The notes below the pieces were generated by a model. The model saw only the letters and a program-made list of their open reading frames with translations, had not been told where the DNA came from and did no database searches. A stretch of DNA of 64,000 bases, taken from the NCBI RefSeq assembly GCF_014218725.1, contig NZ_JABBJE010000003.1, forward strand, positions 248,001 to 312,000, in the 5' to 3' direction. Numbering within the stretch: position 1 is the stretch's first letter; every line of letters begins with the position of its first letter. Below are positions 49,109 through 58,441 of this stretch, in pieces. A program made the translations under genes and the position numbers. The stretch comes from Brevundimonas huaxiensis (lineage in GTDB: Bacteria; Pseudomonadota; Alphaproteobacteria; Caulobacterales; Caulobacteraceae).

Positions 49109-50604
49109 CGTCGGGCCTCCAAGCGCAGGTTTGGCAGGCGAGGGTCGAAGGGGCCAAGGCTCTGGCCGCCGCCGGGCAGCTTAAGGCGGCCTTGGATATG
49201 CTGGCGCCGATAGTGCAGCAGGCCGATGCGCCGTGGCAGGCCTTGTCAGTGCAGGCCGATCTGACGAAACGGGCGGGGCGTCTGGACGATAGTGCGGCGC
49301 TATCGCGGCGCCTCGTCGCCGTTCGGCCGCAGAGCGTGCCGGCGTGGCATAATCTGGCGTCCACCCTCGGCGATCTCGGGCGGGCGGCCGAGGCCGAGGT
49401 CGCTTGTCGCGCCGCCATGTCCATCGGCGGGGACGCGCCGGAAACCTGGCTGGTGCTGGCGCGGGCTTTGCAGGCGCAGAGCCGCTTTGAAGAGGCCGAG
49501 GACGCCTATCGTCAGGCGCTGCTGCGGCGGCCCGGCTATGGCGACGCGCTGCGCGATCTGAGCCAGTTGATCTGGATGCGCGACGCCGATCTGGAGGGCG
49601 CCTGCGCGCCGCTGGACGCCGCCATCGCCGTATCGCCAGCGAAGCCCTTGCTGCGCCAGATCAAAGCGAAGCTGCTGGAATATGCAGGGCAGGGCGAGCG
49701 GGCCTATCACACCCTGGTCGCCGGGCCGCTGGATGGGCCGGGGGAATTGGCGGCGGCGCAGGCGTGCCTGACGCGGGACCCGCGCCGGGCGCTGGACCAT
49801 GCGAACCGGGCGGCTGAGCTGGCGGGCGGCGAGGTCGCGGCGATCATGGTCACTCAGGCCGAATGTCTGCTGGCGTTGGGCGAGGCTAAGGCGGCGCTCG
49901 CTACCATTGAAGCGTTAAGGGCGCGCGAGCCGCTGAACCAGCATGTGCTGGCCTTTCAGGCGACGGCGTGGCGGATGCTGGGCGATCCTCGATACCGTGA
50001 ACTGTATGACTACGACGCCTTCGTGCGGCCGTATCGGCTGGAGGCGCCGGAAGGGTGGGCGTCGCTGGAGGCCTATTTGGTCGATCTGGCAAAGGCGCTG
50101 CACGATCTGCACACATTGAAGACCCATCCGGTAGGCCAGTCGCTGCGCGGGGGATCGCAGACCAGCGCGTCCCTGGCCCAGAGCGACGATCCGGCCATTC
50201 GCGCCTTCTTCCAGGCCATCGACAAGCCGATCCGCGACTATATGGCGGCGCTGGGCCGTGGCGACGATCCAATGAGAGCGCGCAATACGGGCGACTATCG
50301 CATCCAGGGCAGTTGGTCGGTGCGGTTGAGGCCGAACGGATTTCACGCCGACCATATCCATTCGAACGGCTGGCTGTCCTCGGCCTGCCATATCGAACTG
50401 CCGCCGGCGGTGCAGGGCGAGGGGCGCGAGGGCTGGTTGCGGTTCGGCGCGCCGCCCGGCCTGCCGAGCTTGGCGGCAGAACACTATGTGCAGCCCCAAC
50501 CCGGCACTTTGGTGCTGTTTCCTTCCTATATGTGGCATGGCGCCCAGCCGTTCGGCGGCGAGGCGTCGCGTCTGACGCTGGCGTTCGACGTCGTGCCGGC
50601 CTGA
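49105..50604 (+). CDS. TPR-repeat 2OG-Fe(II) oxygenase
   Basis: A 499-residue protein with two halves. Residues about 1-270 hold tetratricopeptide-type helical repeats (WHNLASTLGDLGRAAEAEVA, WLVLARALQAQSRFEEAEDA). Residues about 340-499 are a 2OG-Fe(II) oxygenase domain: GFHADHIHSNGWLSS (first ligands), PQPGTLVLFPSYMWHGAQPF (second His) and RLTLAFDVVP (Arg). The domain resembles the 203-residue protein at 1668-2279. The GTG at 49105 overlaps the preceding stop; cotranscribed with crcB, the RluC-like gene and ATP12. Substrate unknown. Confidence 0.8.
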   Translation: MTSGLQAQVWQARVEGAKALAAAGQLKAALDMLAPIVQQADAPWQALSVQADLTKRAGRLDDSAALSRRLVAVRPQSVPAWHNLASTLGDLGRAAEAEVACRAAMSIGGDAPETWLVLARALQAQSRFEEAEDAYRQALLRRPGYGDALRDLSQLIWMRDADLEGACAPLDAAIAVSPAKPLLRQIKAKLLEYAGQGERAYHTLVAGPLDGPGELAAAQACLTRDPRRALDHANRAAELAGGEVAAIMVTQAECLLALGEAKAALATIEALRAREPLNQHVLAFQATAWRMLGDPRYRELYDYDAFVRPYRLEAPEGWASLEAYLVDLAKALHDLHTLKTHPVGQSLRGGSQTSASLAQSDDPAIRAFFQAIDKPIRDYMAALGRGDDPMRARNTGDYRIQGSWSVRLRPNGFHADHIHSNGWLSSACHIELPPAVQGEGREGWLRFGAPPGLPSLAAEHYVQPQPGTLVLFPSYMWHGAQPFGGEASRLTLAFDVVPA

Positions 50605-50621
50605 CTCCAACGGACCTTCTG

Positions 50622-51374
50622 ATGACCGATCAACCCATCCCGCATCGCCCGCGTTTCGTCGAACAGTCGCCGGATCGCATCTCCCGCTTCTGGACCGAGG
50701 TGGGCGTCGGGCCGCATTCAGACGGCGGCTGGGCCGTTTTGCTGGATGGCCATGAGCCCAAGACCCCGGCTAAGGCGCCGCTGGTTCTGCCGAACCAGGC
50801 TGCGGCACAGTTGGTCGCCGACGAATGGGCGGCGCAAGGGCAGTTTCTGGATCCGTCGACCATGCCGGCGACGCGCTTGGCCTCGACCGCGATCGATCGG
50901 ATCGGTCAGGCGCGCGATGCGGTGGCGGACGAGATCGCCGCCTATGCCGGATCGGACGTGGTCTGCTATCTGGCTGAGCATCCGACGCCGCTGGTCGAAC
51001 GGCAGGCGCGCGAGTGGGGTCCGTGGCGCGATTGGGTCGCGCGCGAGATGGGTGTGGTGCTGGAGCCGGTTGAAGGCATCGTGCATCGGCAGCAGTCCCC
51101 TGACGCCATCGCAAAGGTAAAAGCGCATGCCCTGTCGCTGGACGATTTCCGCCTGACCGGTCTGGCGACGGCCGTGCCGCTGCTGGGGTCGGCTGTTTTG
51201 GCCTTGGCGGTGGAACAGGGGGCGTTGGATGGCGGGGCGGCGTTCGACCTGTCACGGATCGACGAGCTGTTCCAGGAAGAGCAGTGGGGCGTGGACGCCG
51301 AGGCCGCCGAGCGCACTGAGGCGCGCCGTCAGGAGGCCCAGCTGCTGGACCGGTGGTTCAGAGCACTCGATTAG
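50622..51374 (+). CDS. ATP12 family chaperone
   Basis: A 250-residue protein of the ATP12 family, which assists F1 alpha-subunit assembly of ATP synthase in mitochondria and Alphaproteobacteria. Motifs: WAVLLDGHEPKTPAKAPLVL, the VADEWAAQGQFLDPSTMPAT block, DVVCYLAEHPTPLVERQ and DDFRLTGLATAVPLLGS. The ATG at 50622 is used. It lies 17 bases after the TPR oxygenase. Its stop overlaps the stop of the opposing pseudouridine synthase gene by four bases. Confidence 0.92.
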   Translation: MTDQPIPHRPRFVEQSPDRISRFWTEVGVGPHSDGGWAVLLDGHEPKTPAKAPLVLPNQAAAQLVADEWAAQGQFLDPSTMPATRLASTAIDRIGQARDAVADEIAAYAGSDVVCYLAEHPTPLVERQAREWGPWRDWVAREMGVVLEPVEGIVHRQQSPDAIAKVKAHALSLDDFRLTGLATAVPLLGSAVLALAVEQGALDGGAAFDLSRIDELFQEEQWGVDAEAAERTEARRQEAQLLDRWFRALD

Positions 51375-52150
51375 AGCGCGGGCGGCGTCGTCGAGGCCGC
51401 GATCAGCATCGCGCGTTCCTGATGGGTCAGGTGACGCCAGCGGCCTTCAGGCAGGTCGCCCAGCTCCAGCGGGCCGATGCGGATGCGATAGAGATCCACG
51501 ACCTCCAGCCCGACCAGTTCGCACATGCGGCGGATCTGGCGATACTTGCCCTCGGTCAGGATGAAACGCAGGCTTTGCGGACCCGTCTGGGTGACACGGG
51601 CGGGCTTCAGCGGCTTGTCGTTCAGCGACAGGCCGTGGCGCAGCTTGCTGAGCTTGCCTTCGGTGATCTGGCCTTCGACGACGACCAGATATTCCTTGTC
51701 CAGTTCGGACGCCGGGCCGATCACCGCCTTGGCGACGACGCCGTCCGATGACAGCAGCAGCAGGCCGCGCGAATCTTCGTCCAATCGACCGATCGGGGGA
51801 AGAGAGGCGTCGCGGGCAGGCGTGTCGCCCTCGCCGATACGATTGGGCGTCTTCAGCAATCGCACGGCCGGGATCTTGCCGGGATCGGGCTGGCCCGAGA
51901 CGTAACCTACCGGCTTGTGCAGCACCAGCGTCATGCCCGTCGCCAAGGCCGCCTGGGCGGTGTCGTTCAGGGTGAGGGTCTCGCCGGGCTGGATCTTGCG
52001 GCCTGCGTCGCTGATCGTCTCGCCATCGATGGAGACCAGACCATTGGCGATCAGGGTATCAGCCTCGCGCCGCGAACAGACGCCGGTCTGGCCCAGCCAT
52101 TTGTTCACGCGAACGGGTTCGTCGCCGTCATAGGTGCGGGTGAAGGCCAT
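51371..52150 (-). CDS. Pseudouridine synthase, RluF/RsuA type
   Basis: A 259-residue enzyme with an N-terminal S4 domain (VRVNKWLGQTGVCSRREADTLI) and an RsuA-like catalytic domain: GRLDEDSRGLLLLSSDG contains the catalytic Asp, LTEGKYRQIRRMCELVG is the RNA-contact motif. It would modify 23S or 16S rRNA; RluF, RluB, RluE or RsuA cannot be distinguished by eye. It stands alone on the minus strand and converges with ATP12. Third pseudouridine synthase within 6 kb. Confidence 0.9.
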   Translation of the reverse strand: MAFTRTYDGDEPVRVNKWLGQTGVCSRREADTLIANGLVSIDGETISDAGRKIQPGETLTLNDTAQAALATGMTLVLHKPVGYVSGQPDPGKIPAVRLLKTPNRIGEGDTPARDASLPPIGRLDEDSRGLLLLSSDGVVAKAVIGPASELDKEYLVVVEGQITEGKLSKLRHGLSLNDKPLKPARVTQTGPQSLRFILTEGKYRQIRRMCELVGLEVVDLYRIRIGPLELGDLPEGRWRHLTHQERAMLIAASTTPPAL

Positions 52151-52428
52151 GCGATTCCGTCGTCCAGTCGATGCGGGTGTCTAAAGCCGGGCGGGATCGC
52201 GAGCAAGCGGGTCGCCGTTTTCAGGATCAGCAAGGCGAGTCTGTTCGAACTGGCAGGTTGATCCAGACGCGATCGTCACTATATCTGCCGGCATTCCACA
52301 AATGATCCGAGTGCGGGACGACACGCGTCGGGCCCGTCGATTTTCGTTTTTCTGGTCATCGGCGTGGGTGGTTCGACAGCGTCGCTTGTTGGATCTGGCT
52401 CAGTATTTAAACATCTCAAGGAGACCTC

Positions 52429-52920
52429 TTGTTCGCTCAAAACAAATCTTCCGCAGGCCCCCGTCGCACCGGTTACAACCGTCCTGTTCCCACCCGTCTG
52501 CGCATGGGGTTGGTGATGCGGCGTGACATGGCGTTTGGCGAGTTAGGCGACGTGGAGGGCGCGTTGCGGGCCAAGGGCGTGGGCCTGGCCCCGATCTCGA
52601 CGGGCGACGCCAGCCTGATCGCCGGCGGCGTGACCGTGCTGGCCACCGCAACGGCCAAGGACATCGCCGAAGGCCGTCTGAAGGGTTTGGTCGTTCCGGG
52701 CGGTTCGACGGACGAGGCGTCGCTGGCGGCCGTGCGGTCGCTGATCGACCTGGCGCGCGCCAACGGCCTGACGGTCATCGCCTTCGCGGACGGCGTCGCG
52801 CTGGCGGCCGATAGCTTCGGCGTGTCAGCCAATGCCGAGGGCGCGGTGTTTAAGGACGGGGGAGTGACCCTGCTGAACGAGCGAGCCGAGTTGTCGAAGC
52901 TGGTCGGCGCGATCGTCTGA
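52429..52920 (+). CDS. DJ-1/PfpI-like domain protein without catalytic cysteine
   Basis: A 163-residue protein that resembles the DJ-1/PfpI or catalase C-terminal fold. A strand-helix order is visible: RMGLVMRRDMAFGELGD, LKGLVVPGGSTDEASL (the GG loop) and VIAFADGVALAADSFG, where the usual elbow Cys is replaced by Ala/Asp. So enzyme activity is unlikely. TTG 52429 has an AAGGAG site six bases upstream and is chosen; a later ATG start would cut the first strand. Function unknown. Its stop abuts that of the opposing methyltransferase gene. Confidence 0.65.
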   Translation: MFAQNKSSAGPRRTGYNRPVPTRLRMGLVMRRDMAFGELGDVEGALRAKGVGLAPISTGDASLIAGGVTVLATATAKDIAEGRLKGLVVPGGSTDEASLAAVRSLIDLARANGLTVIAFADGVALAADSFGVSANAEGAVFKDGGVTLLNERAELSKLVGAIV

Positions 52921-53556
52921 TCAGACGGCGCGAAACAGCAGGATCAGGTTGTTCGCGGGCATCTGGACCCGCAGCGTGGCCGCAAGGCCATGCGAGTGGG
53001 CAAGGGCCTCGACCATTTCGCGATCACGCAAACCCCAGTCTACGTTTCGCGCCCTCAGGCTGGCGTCGAAGGCCGCGTTCGAGTCCGCCAGCGGAACCTC
53101 GGCCTCGCGGTAGGGGCCATAAAGCGCCAGCAGGCCGCCGGGGCGTCTCAAGACCCGACCGGCCAGATCCATCAGCCCTTCGGTCGCCGACCAGGGGCTG
53201 ATATGCGTCATGTTCGCACAATAGAGAGCGTCGAATGTGTCGGTCGGCCAGGTCATAGGATCGCCGGCGTCGAGGGCCAACGGCGGGTTCAGGTTCGACA
53301 CAGCGAGTTGACGGCTCCAGGCGGCGATGCTGTCGCGGGCCTGGTCGCTGGGGTCGCTGGGCGTCCAATCCAGATCCGGCAGGGCGGCGGCGAAGGCGGC
53401 GGCGTGTTCGCCCGATCCGGACGCGATCTCAAGCACCGATCCACGCGCCGGCAGATGGGCGCGGAGCACGCGAAGAATCGCCTCGGCGTTTCGAAGCGCG
53501 GCCGGCGAGGTAAGCGCGCCGTCAGGCAGGACAGTGAGCGAATCCAGTGTTTGCAC
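52921..53556 (-). CDS. DUF938 SAM-dependent methyltransferase-like protein
   Basis: A protein of about 211 residues of the DUF938 family. The SAM-binding motif VLEIASGSGEHAAAFAAAL, the DWTPSDPSDQARDSIAAW block and the YCANMTHISPWSATEGLM and GLLALYGPYRE segments are conserved. Its substrate is unknown. The GTG at 53556 is preferred because AGAAGGG lies just before it; an ATG at 53613 would add 19 residues. It is divergent from pckG. Confidence 0.8.
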   Translation of the reverse strand: MQTLDSLTVLPDGALTSPAALRNAEAILRVLRAHLPARGSVLEIASGSGEHAAAFAAALPDLDWTPSDPSDQARDSIAAWSRQLAVSNLNPPLALDAGDPMTWPTDTFDALYCANMTHISPWSATEGLMDLAGRVLRRPGGLLALYGPYREAEVPLADSNAAFDASLRARNVDWGLRDREMVEALAHSHGLAATLRVQMPANNLILLFRAV

Positions 53557-53751
53557 AGGCCCTTCTACCGCTCCGACGCTGCGATCGCATCTGCGATCTT
53601 TTGCCGACGACACCGGTGGACATCGGCGCTTTCGTGCGCGGTTTGACGTGGCGGAAACGACGGCGCATTCCGCTTGTAACAGTGCGTGATCGTTATGTGT
53701 TGGGTCATGGCGGCGTCAGATCGCCGGGCTCTTTTTGCTCAGGAGACGTCC

Positions 53752-55599
53752 TTGTCCAATCCTTCCACGCCCGGCTTGCGCCCGGCGCCCACCGCCCATG
53801 CCGGGCTGATCGCCTGGGTCGAGCAGATCGCCGCCCTGACCAAGCCCGCCAAGGTCCATTGGTGCGACGGCTCCGAGGCCGAGAAAGAGGCCATCACCGC
53901 CGATCTGCTGGCCAAGGGCACGTTGAAGGCGCTGGATCAGACCAAGCGGCCGGGCTGCTACTACGCCGCCTCCGATCCCCGCGACGTGGCGCGGGTCGAG
54001 AGCCGCACCTTCATCTGCTCAAATGAACAGGCTGACGCCGGCCCGACCAACAACTGGGCCGATCCGATCGAGATGCGTGAGCGTCTGGACGGTCTGTTCG
54101 ACGGCTGCATGGCCGGGCGGACGATGTACGTCGTCCCGTTCTGCATGGGGCCGCTGGGGTCCGAGATCAGCGCCCTGGGCGTCGAGATCACCGACAGCGG
54201 CTATGTCGCCCTGTCGATGGGGGTGATGACCCGCATGGGCAAACCGGCGCTGGATCAGTTGGGCGACACGGGCGTCTTCGTGCCGGCCGTCCATACGCTG
54301 GGCGCGCCGCTGGCCGACGGTCAGGCGGACGTTGCCTGGCCCTGCAACGACGACAAGTGGATCGTGCATTTCCCCGAGACGCGGGAAATCTGGTCCTATG
54401 GTTCGGGCTATGGCGGCAACGCCCTGTTGGGCAAGAAATGCTACGCCCTGCGCATCGCCTCGATCATGGCTCGCGATGAGGGGTGGCTGGCCGAGCACAT
54501 GCTGATCCTGAAGCTGACGGATCCCAAGGGGCGGGCGAAATACGTCGCTGCCGCCTTCCCCAGCGCCTGCGGCAAGACCAACTTGGCCATGCTGCAACCC
54601 AGCCTGCCGGGCTGGACCGCCGAGACCATCGGCGACGACATCGCCTGGATGCGGTTCGGCGACGACGGGCGGCTGTATGCGGTCAACCCCGAGGCCGGCT
54701 TCTTCGGCGTCGCGCCGGGCACCAGCCGCAACACCAACCACAATGCGCTGGAGACCCTGGCCTCCAACACCATCTTCACCAACACCGCCCTGACCAGCGA
54801 TGGGGATGTCTGGTGGGAGGGTCTGACCAAGGAGACGCCGGAAGGCCTGACCGACTGGAAGGGGCGTCCGCACGATCCCGCGTCCGGCGAACCCGCCGCC
54901 CACCCCAACGCCCGTTTCGCGGCGCCCGCCAGTCAGTGCCCGGCCATCGCGCCGGAGTGGGAAGATCCCAAGGGCGTGCCGATCGACGCGATCCTGTTCG
55001 GCGGCCGCCGCGCCAGCGCCGTGCCGCTGGTGACCGAAGCCTTCGATTGGGAGCACGGGGTCTTCATGGGCTCGACCGTGGCGTCTGAAGGCACCGCGGC
55101 GGCCGAGAACAAGGTCGGCGAACTGCGCCGCGATCCCTTCGCCATGCTGCCGTTCTGCGGCTACAACATGGGCGACTATTTCGCCCACTGGCTGAAGATG
55201 GGTCAGGGGCGAGACGCCTCGAAACTGCCGCGCATCTTCTTCGTCAACTGGTTCAGGAAGGATCAGGACGGCCGCTTCGTCTGGCCCGGTTTCGGCGACA
55301 ATGCGCGCGTGCTGAAGTGGATCAGCGAGCGGATCGACGGCGAGGCCGAGGCGGTCGACACGGCGGTCGGGCGCGTGCCGTCAATCGCCGCGCTGGACCT
55401 GTCGGGTCTGGACCTGACGCCCGCTCAGCTATCGATCTTGCTGGACGTCGATGCGGGCGTCTGGGCAGAAGAGGCGGCGCTGATCCCCGACTTCTATCGT
55501 CAGTTCGGAGAGCGTTTGCCGACCGCCCTGTGGAACCAGCACGCGGCCCTGGTCGCGCGTTTGGATGACGCCGGCGCGGCCTCGATGGCGGCCGAATAG
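53752..55599 (+). CDS. pckG: Phosphoenolpyruvate carboxykinase, GTP-dependent
   Basis: A 615-residue enzyme that converts oxaloacetate to PEP with GTP for gluconeogenesis. The kinase-1a P-loop is [46 protein letters not shown] and the [12 protein letters not shown] block belong to the GTP-type family rather than PckA. The TTG at 53752 follows AGGAG by six bases; earlier ATGs at 53686 and beyond lack such a site. It is divergent from the DUF938 gene and followed by a ThiO-like gene. Confidence 0.95.
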   Translation: MSNPSTPGLRPAPTAHAGLIAWVEQIAALTKPAKVHWCDGSEAEKEAITADLLAKGTLKALDQTKRPGCYYAASDPRDVARVESRTFICSNEQADAGPTNNWADPIEMRERLDGLFDGCMAGRTMYVVPFCMGPLGSEISALGVEITDSGYVALSMGVMTRMGKPALDQLGDTGVFVPAVHTLGAPLADGQADVAWPCNDDKWIVHFPETREIWSYGSGYGGNALLGKKCYALRIASIMARDEGWLAEHMLILKLTDPKGRAKYVAAAFPSACGKTNLAMLQPSLPGWTAETIGDDIAWMRFGDDGRLYAVNPEAGFFGVAPGTSRNTNHNALETLASNTIFTNTALTSDGDVWWEGLTKETPEGLTDWKGRPHDPASGEPAAHPNARFAAPASQCPAIAPEWEDPKGVPIDAILFGGRRASAVPLVTEAFDWEHGVFMGSTVASEGTAAAENKVGELRRDPFAMLPFCGYNMGDYFAHWLKMGQGRDASKLPRIFFVNWFRKDQDGRFVWPGFGDNARVLKWISERIDGEAEAVDTAVGRVPSIAALDLSGLDLTPAQLSILLDVDAGVWAEEAALIPDFYRQFGERLPTALWNQHAALVARLDDAGAASMAAE

Positions 55600-55647
55600 G
55601 CGAAAGCCATCTTGCAATAGGGGCGTCCCGGGTCGATCAAACGGCCC

Positions 55648-56661
55648 GTGACGTCTTCCTCTCCCATCGTGATTGTCGGCGCCGGCGTGCTGGGGCTTTG
55701 CACGGCGTTTGAACTGCATTGGCGCGGGCGGACCGTGTTGGTGGTCGAACCGGGCGAGGTGAACGCCTCGCTCGTGGCTGCGGGGATGATCGCCCCGGCG
55801 ATGGAGTCGGCCATCGACGACGTGTCCGTTGATCGCGCGCGGCTGTTTCAAGCAGGCCGTGATTTGTGGCCCGCGTTCGCGACGGCGGCCGGCATCGCTC
55901 TGGCGCGTCGACCCGCCGAATGGCGAGGCGGCGATGTGGATGCGATGGAGACGCGGTTGCGCGCGCTGGGCTTCGACGCGCGGCGCGATGGCGCCGGCGT
56001 CACGACAGATGACGATCATCAGGTCGAGCCGACACAGGCTCTGGCGGCGCTAAGGCAGGCGCTGGGCGAGGCTGTCATCGCGGGGACAGTGACGACGATT
56101 GCCCACACCGATGGCGGCTGGCGGCTCGAAGTCGGCGATCAGTGGCTGGATGCGGAGGCGATCGTACTGGCCACCGGCGCCGGTGATGCCATCGCGGGTC
56201 TGCCCGAGACCACGCGCCGTTTGATCGCGGAGATTCAGCCGATCCGGGGACAGATCGGCGTCGCAGCCGGACATCTTGTCGATCATGTCGTGCGCGGGCC
56301 GGGCGCCTATGTTGCGCCGATGGCGTCTGGCGCGGTCATCGGAGCGACGATGGAGCCGGGGCGGCGGGATATGGCGCCTGATGCCGAGGCGTCCAAACGC
56401 CTGACCCAGGCGGCTTGGGCTGCGCTGGGTCGGCCGCCTGAGCCGCTGTCTATCGAATGGCGCGTCGGCATTCGCGGCGCGACGGCGGATGGCCTGCCGC
56501 TCGCGGGCGCGGCGCCTGGTGAAGCGGGTCTGTATTTGGCCTTGGCTCCGCGTAGAAACGGCTGGCTGCTGGGGCCCTTGGTCGGCGCCGTGGTCGCCGA
56601 TGCGATCGAGGGGCGGGCGGCGTCGCCGCACGCCCGCGCCCTCGATCCTGGTCGGTTCTAG
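55648..56661 (+). CDS. FAD-dependent oxidoreductase, glycine oxidase (ThiO)-like
   Basis: A 337-residue D-amino-acid-oxidase-family flavoprotein. The FAD fingerprint [20 protein letters not shown] is at the N-terminus, followed by [14 protein letters not shown], which resembles the ThiO A-A-G-M-x-A-P box, and a [17 protein letters not shown] end. ThiO makes the iminoglycine used for thiazole; but thiS and thiG lie 31 kb away, so another amine oxidase role is possible. The start is GTG 55648. Converges with tonB, overlapping by four bases. Confidence 0.78.
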   Translation: MTSSSPIVIVGAGVLGLCTAFELHWRGRTVLVVEPGEVNASLVAAGMIAPAMESAIDDVSVDRARLFQAGRDLWPAFATAAGIALARRPAEWRGGDVDAMETRLRALGFDARRDGAGVTTDDDHQVEPTQALAALRQALGEAVIAGTVTTIAHTDGGWRLEVGDQWLDAEAIVLATGAGDAIAGLPETTRRLIAEIQPIRGQIGVAAGHLVDHVVRGPGAYVAPMASGAVIGATMEPGRRDMAPDAEASKRLTQAAWAALGRPPEPLSIEWRVGIRGATADGLPLAGAAPGEAGLYLALAPRRNGWLLGPLVGAVVADAIEGRAASPHARALDPGRF

Positions 56662-57389
56662 CCTTCCATCGCGAACCGGACGGTGAAGTTGACGGTTGCG
56701 CCGTCGACAGGCCGGCCGTCCACGGTGCGCGGGTTCATGCGGAACGACCATGTCAGGCTCTGTGCGGCGCGGCCGAAGCCCTGGCCGCTCGGTGTCTCAC
56801 CCACGACCCGGCAGCCGTTCAGGCCGCCGTCTGCATTGACCACGCAACTGAGCGTCGCCGAACCCGGCGTCCCGTTCTCTGCGGCGCGGGTCGGATAGGC
56901 GCGCGCCATCTGCGCCGCCGATGGGCGACTGGCCCAGGTCGGGTTGTTGATCACCGACGGCGGACGCGGCGGCGTCTCGACGGTCGCCGTGCCGCCTTCG
57001 ACGCCGGTGGGGGCGACACTGATGGTCGGCAGACCGGGTTGAGCGGTCACGACACCGGGCTCGGGCGGCGTCAGCGGGATCGTCTGCACCGTCGAGGGCA
57101 CGGGGATCGCCGACTTGTGAATGGGCGTTGGCGGCGCCGCCGTTTCGGGCGTGGGCAAGGGCTTGGGTTTGGGCGGCGCCATCATCACCGAGACCGGCGG
57201 GTCGAGGATGTCTTCGATGGGCGCCGCACTCAACTCGAACCGCTGATTATACAGCGCCACGCCTGCCGCCACGTGCAGGACGACCGAGACGCCGATGGCG
57301 CCCAGCATCCAGCGCGGGATCGGTTTCTTGCGTTCCCCGAAGTCGATCGGGCTGATCAAGCCGGGACCACCGGCAGCACGGATCATCAT
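56658..57389 (-). CDS. tonB: Energy transducer TonB
   Basis: A 243-residue inner-membrane protein that transmits proton-motive energy to outer-membrane receptors. One membrane helix ([20 protein letters not shown]), a proline-rich periplasmic linker ([20 protein letters not shown]) and a C-terminal TonB domain ([20 protein letters not shown] with a Cys pair, then [15 protein letters not shown]). The GGGAG site before ATG 57389 decides the start; the frame runs further upstream without coding signs. exbB/exbD are not adjacent. The large receptor at 29259 is a possible client. Confidence 0.85.
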   Translation of the reverse strand: MMIRAAGGPGLISPIDFGERKKPIPRWMLGAIGVSVVLHVAAGVALYNQRFELSAAPIEDILDPPVSVMMAPPKPKPLPTPETAAPPTPIHKSAIPVPSTVQTIPLTPPEPGVVTAQPGLPTISVAPTGVEGGTATVETPPRPPSVINNPTWASRPSAAQMARAYPTRAAENGTPGSATLSCVVNADGGLNGCRVVGETPSGQGFGRAAQSLTWSFRMNPRTVDGRPVDGATVNFTVRFAMEG

Positions 57390-57517
57390 AACGTCACTCC
57401 CTCGTTCACCGCCCCCGCAGCGCCCGTAACTGCAAGTTGAGCGCGCAGGTTGTGGCGGCTTTACGGCGAAGTTTTCGCGTTCGACGAAGGTCGAGGCGTT
57501 AACGCGGCCGTTAAGAA

Positions 57518-57533
57518 TTAAGAGTTGGTTAAC
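57518..57533 (+). promoter_or_regulatory. CtrA-like binding site
   Basis: TTAA at 57518-57521, seven bases, then TTAAC at 57529-57533: an exact match to the CtrA consensus TTAA-N7-TTAAC. A second pair of TTAA boxes (57499 and 57511) lies just upstream with 8-base spacing. The site ends 22 bases before the transglycosylase ATG, where it could activate or repress transcription in the cell cycle. Confidence 0.55.
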
Positions 57534-57555
57534 TACGTTCGCCGACCCTTCGCAC

Positions 57556-58353
57556 ATGGGTATCGGAGCGATTCCATCGACAGGCGGAGTAGAGGCGGCC
57601 ATCCGGCGCGCGTCGAACGCCGTTGGCGTGGACTATGACTTCCTGGTCAAGACCGCGCGGCGCGAGAGCGCGATGAACCCATCGGCCAAGGCCCCGACCT
57701 CGTCGGCCGCCGGCCTGTTCCAGTTCATCGAACAGACCTGGCTTGGGACGGTCAAGCAGCACGGGGCCCAGCACGGTTATGGCCAGTACGCCGACCTGAT
57801 CCATCGCGGTTCGGATGGACGTTGGCGCGTCGAGGGTTCGGCGCGCAATGTGGTGCTGGACCTGCGGTTCGATCCTCATGCGGCCTCGACCATGGCGGCT
57901 GAGTTGACGGCGTCCAACGCCGCCTATCTGCGCGGCCGCACCGGCAAGGAACCGGGCGCCGGTGATCTGTACGCGGCTCATTTCTTGGGGCCGGCCGGGG
58001 CCGCCGGTTTGATGGAGGCGATGGATCGCAATCCGGGCGGCAGCGCCGCTGCCTTGTTCCCGGACGCCGCGCGGGCCAATCGCAGCATCTTCTATCGCAA
58101 TGGACGCGCCGCCACGGTCGCCGAGGTCCACGCCAATCTGCAGCGCACAGCCGGCGAGGGCGCACCCGCCGCTGGAGCCGGCGAGACGAAATACGCCGTG
58201 CCGAATCTGAGCGACAAGGATCAGATGCTGGCCGCGCGTCTGGATCGGCTGAAGCAGGATCAAGGGCTGCTTGCGCTACTGCTCGGTCAGGATGGATCAT
58301 CCAGCAGCGGCTTCGGCGGCGCTTTCTCGCCCAATGGCAAGGAAACAACCTGA
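57556..58353 (+). CDS. Lytic transglycosylase domain protein
   Basis: A 265-residue protein with a lysozyme-like SLT core: [33 protein letters not shown] contains the catalytic Glu in RES and the GLFQF motif. The core is followed by [14 protein letters not shown] and a long flexible tail. No clear signal peptide is seen, which resembles the peptidoglycan hydrolases exported by the flagellar apparatus. The ATG at 57556 lies behind a CtrA-like site, supporting a motility or cell-division timing link. It is followed 88 bases later by a DUF2336 gene. Confidence 0.75.
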   Translation: MGIGAIPSTGGVEAAIRRASNAVGVDYDFLVKTARRESAMNPSAKAPTSSAAGLFQFIEQTWLGTVKQHGAQHGYGQYADLIHRGSDGRWRVEGSARNVVLDLRFDPHAASTMAAELTASNAAYLRGRTGKEPGAGDLYAAHFLGPAGAAGLMEAMDRNPGGSAAALFPDAARANRSIFYRNGRAATVAEVHANLQRTAGEGAPAAGAGETKYAVPNLSDKDQMLAARLDRLKQDQGLLALLLGQDGSSSSGFGGAFSPNGKETT

Positions 58354-58441
58354 GTCGTTGCATTGCAACCGATGGTAAACCGCCCGTTAAGCATGGCAGT
58401 CTCATTCTGGGATCAACGTCCGATTCCATCACGAGCCGTCC

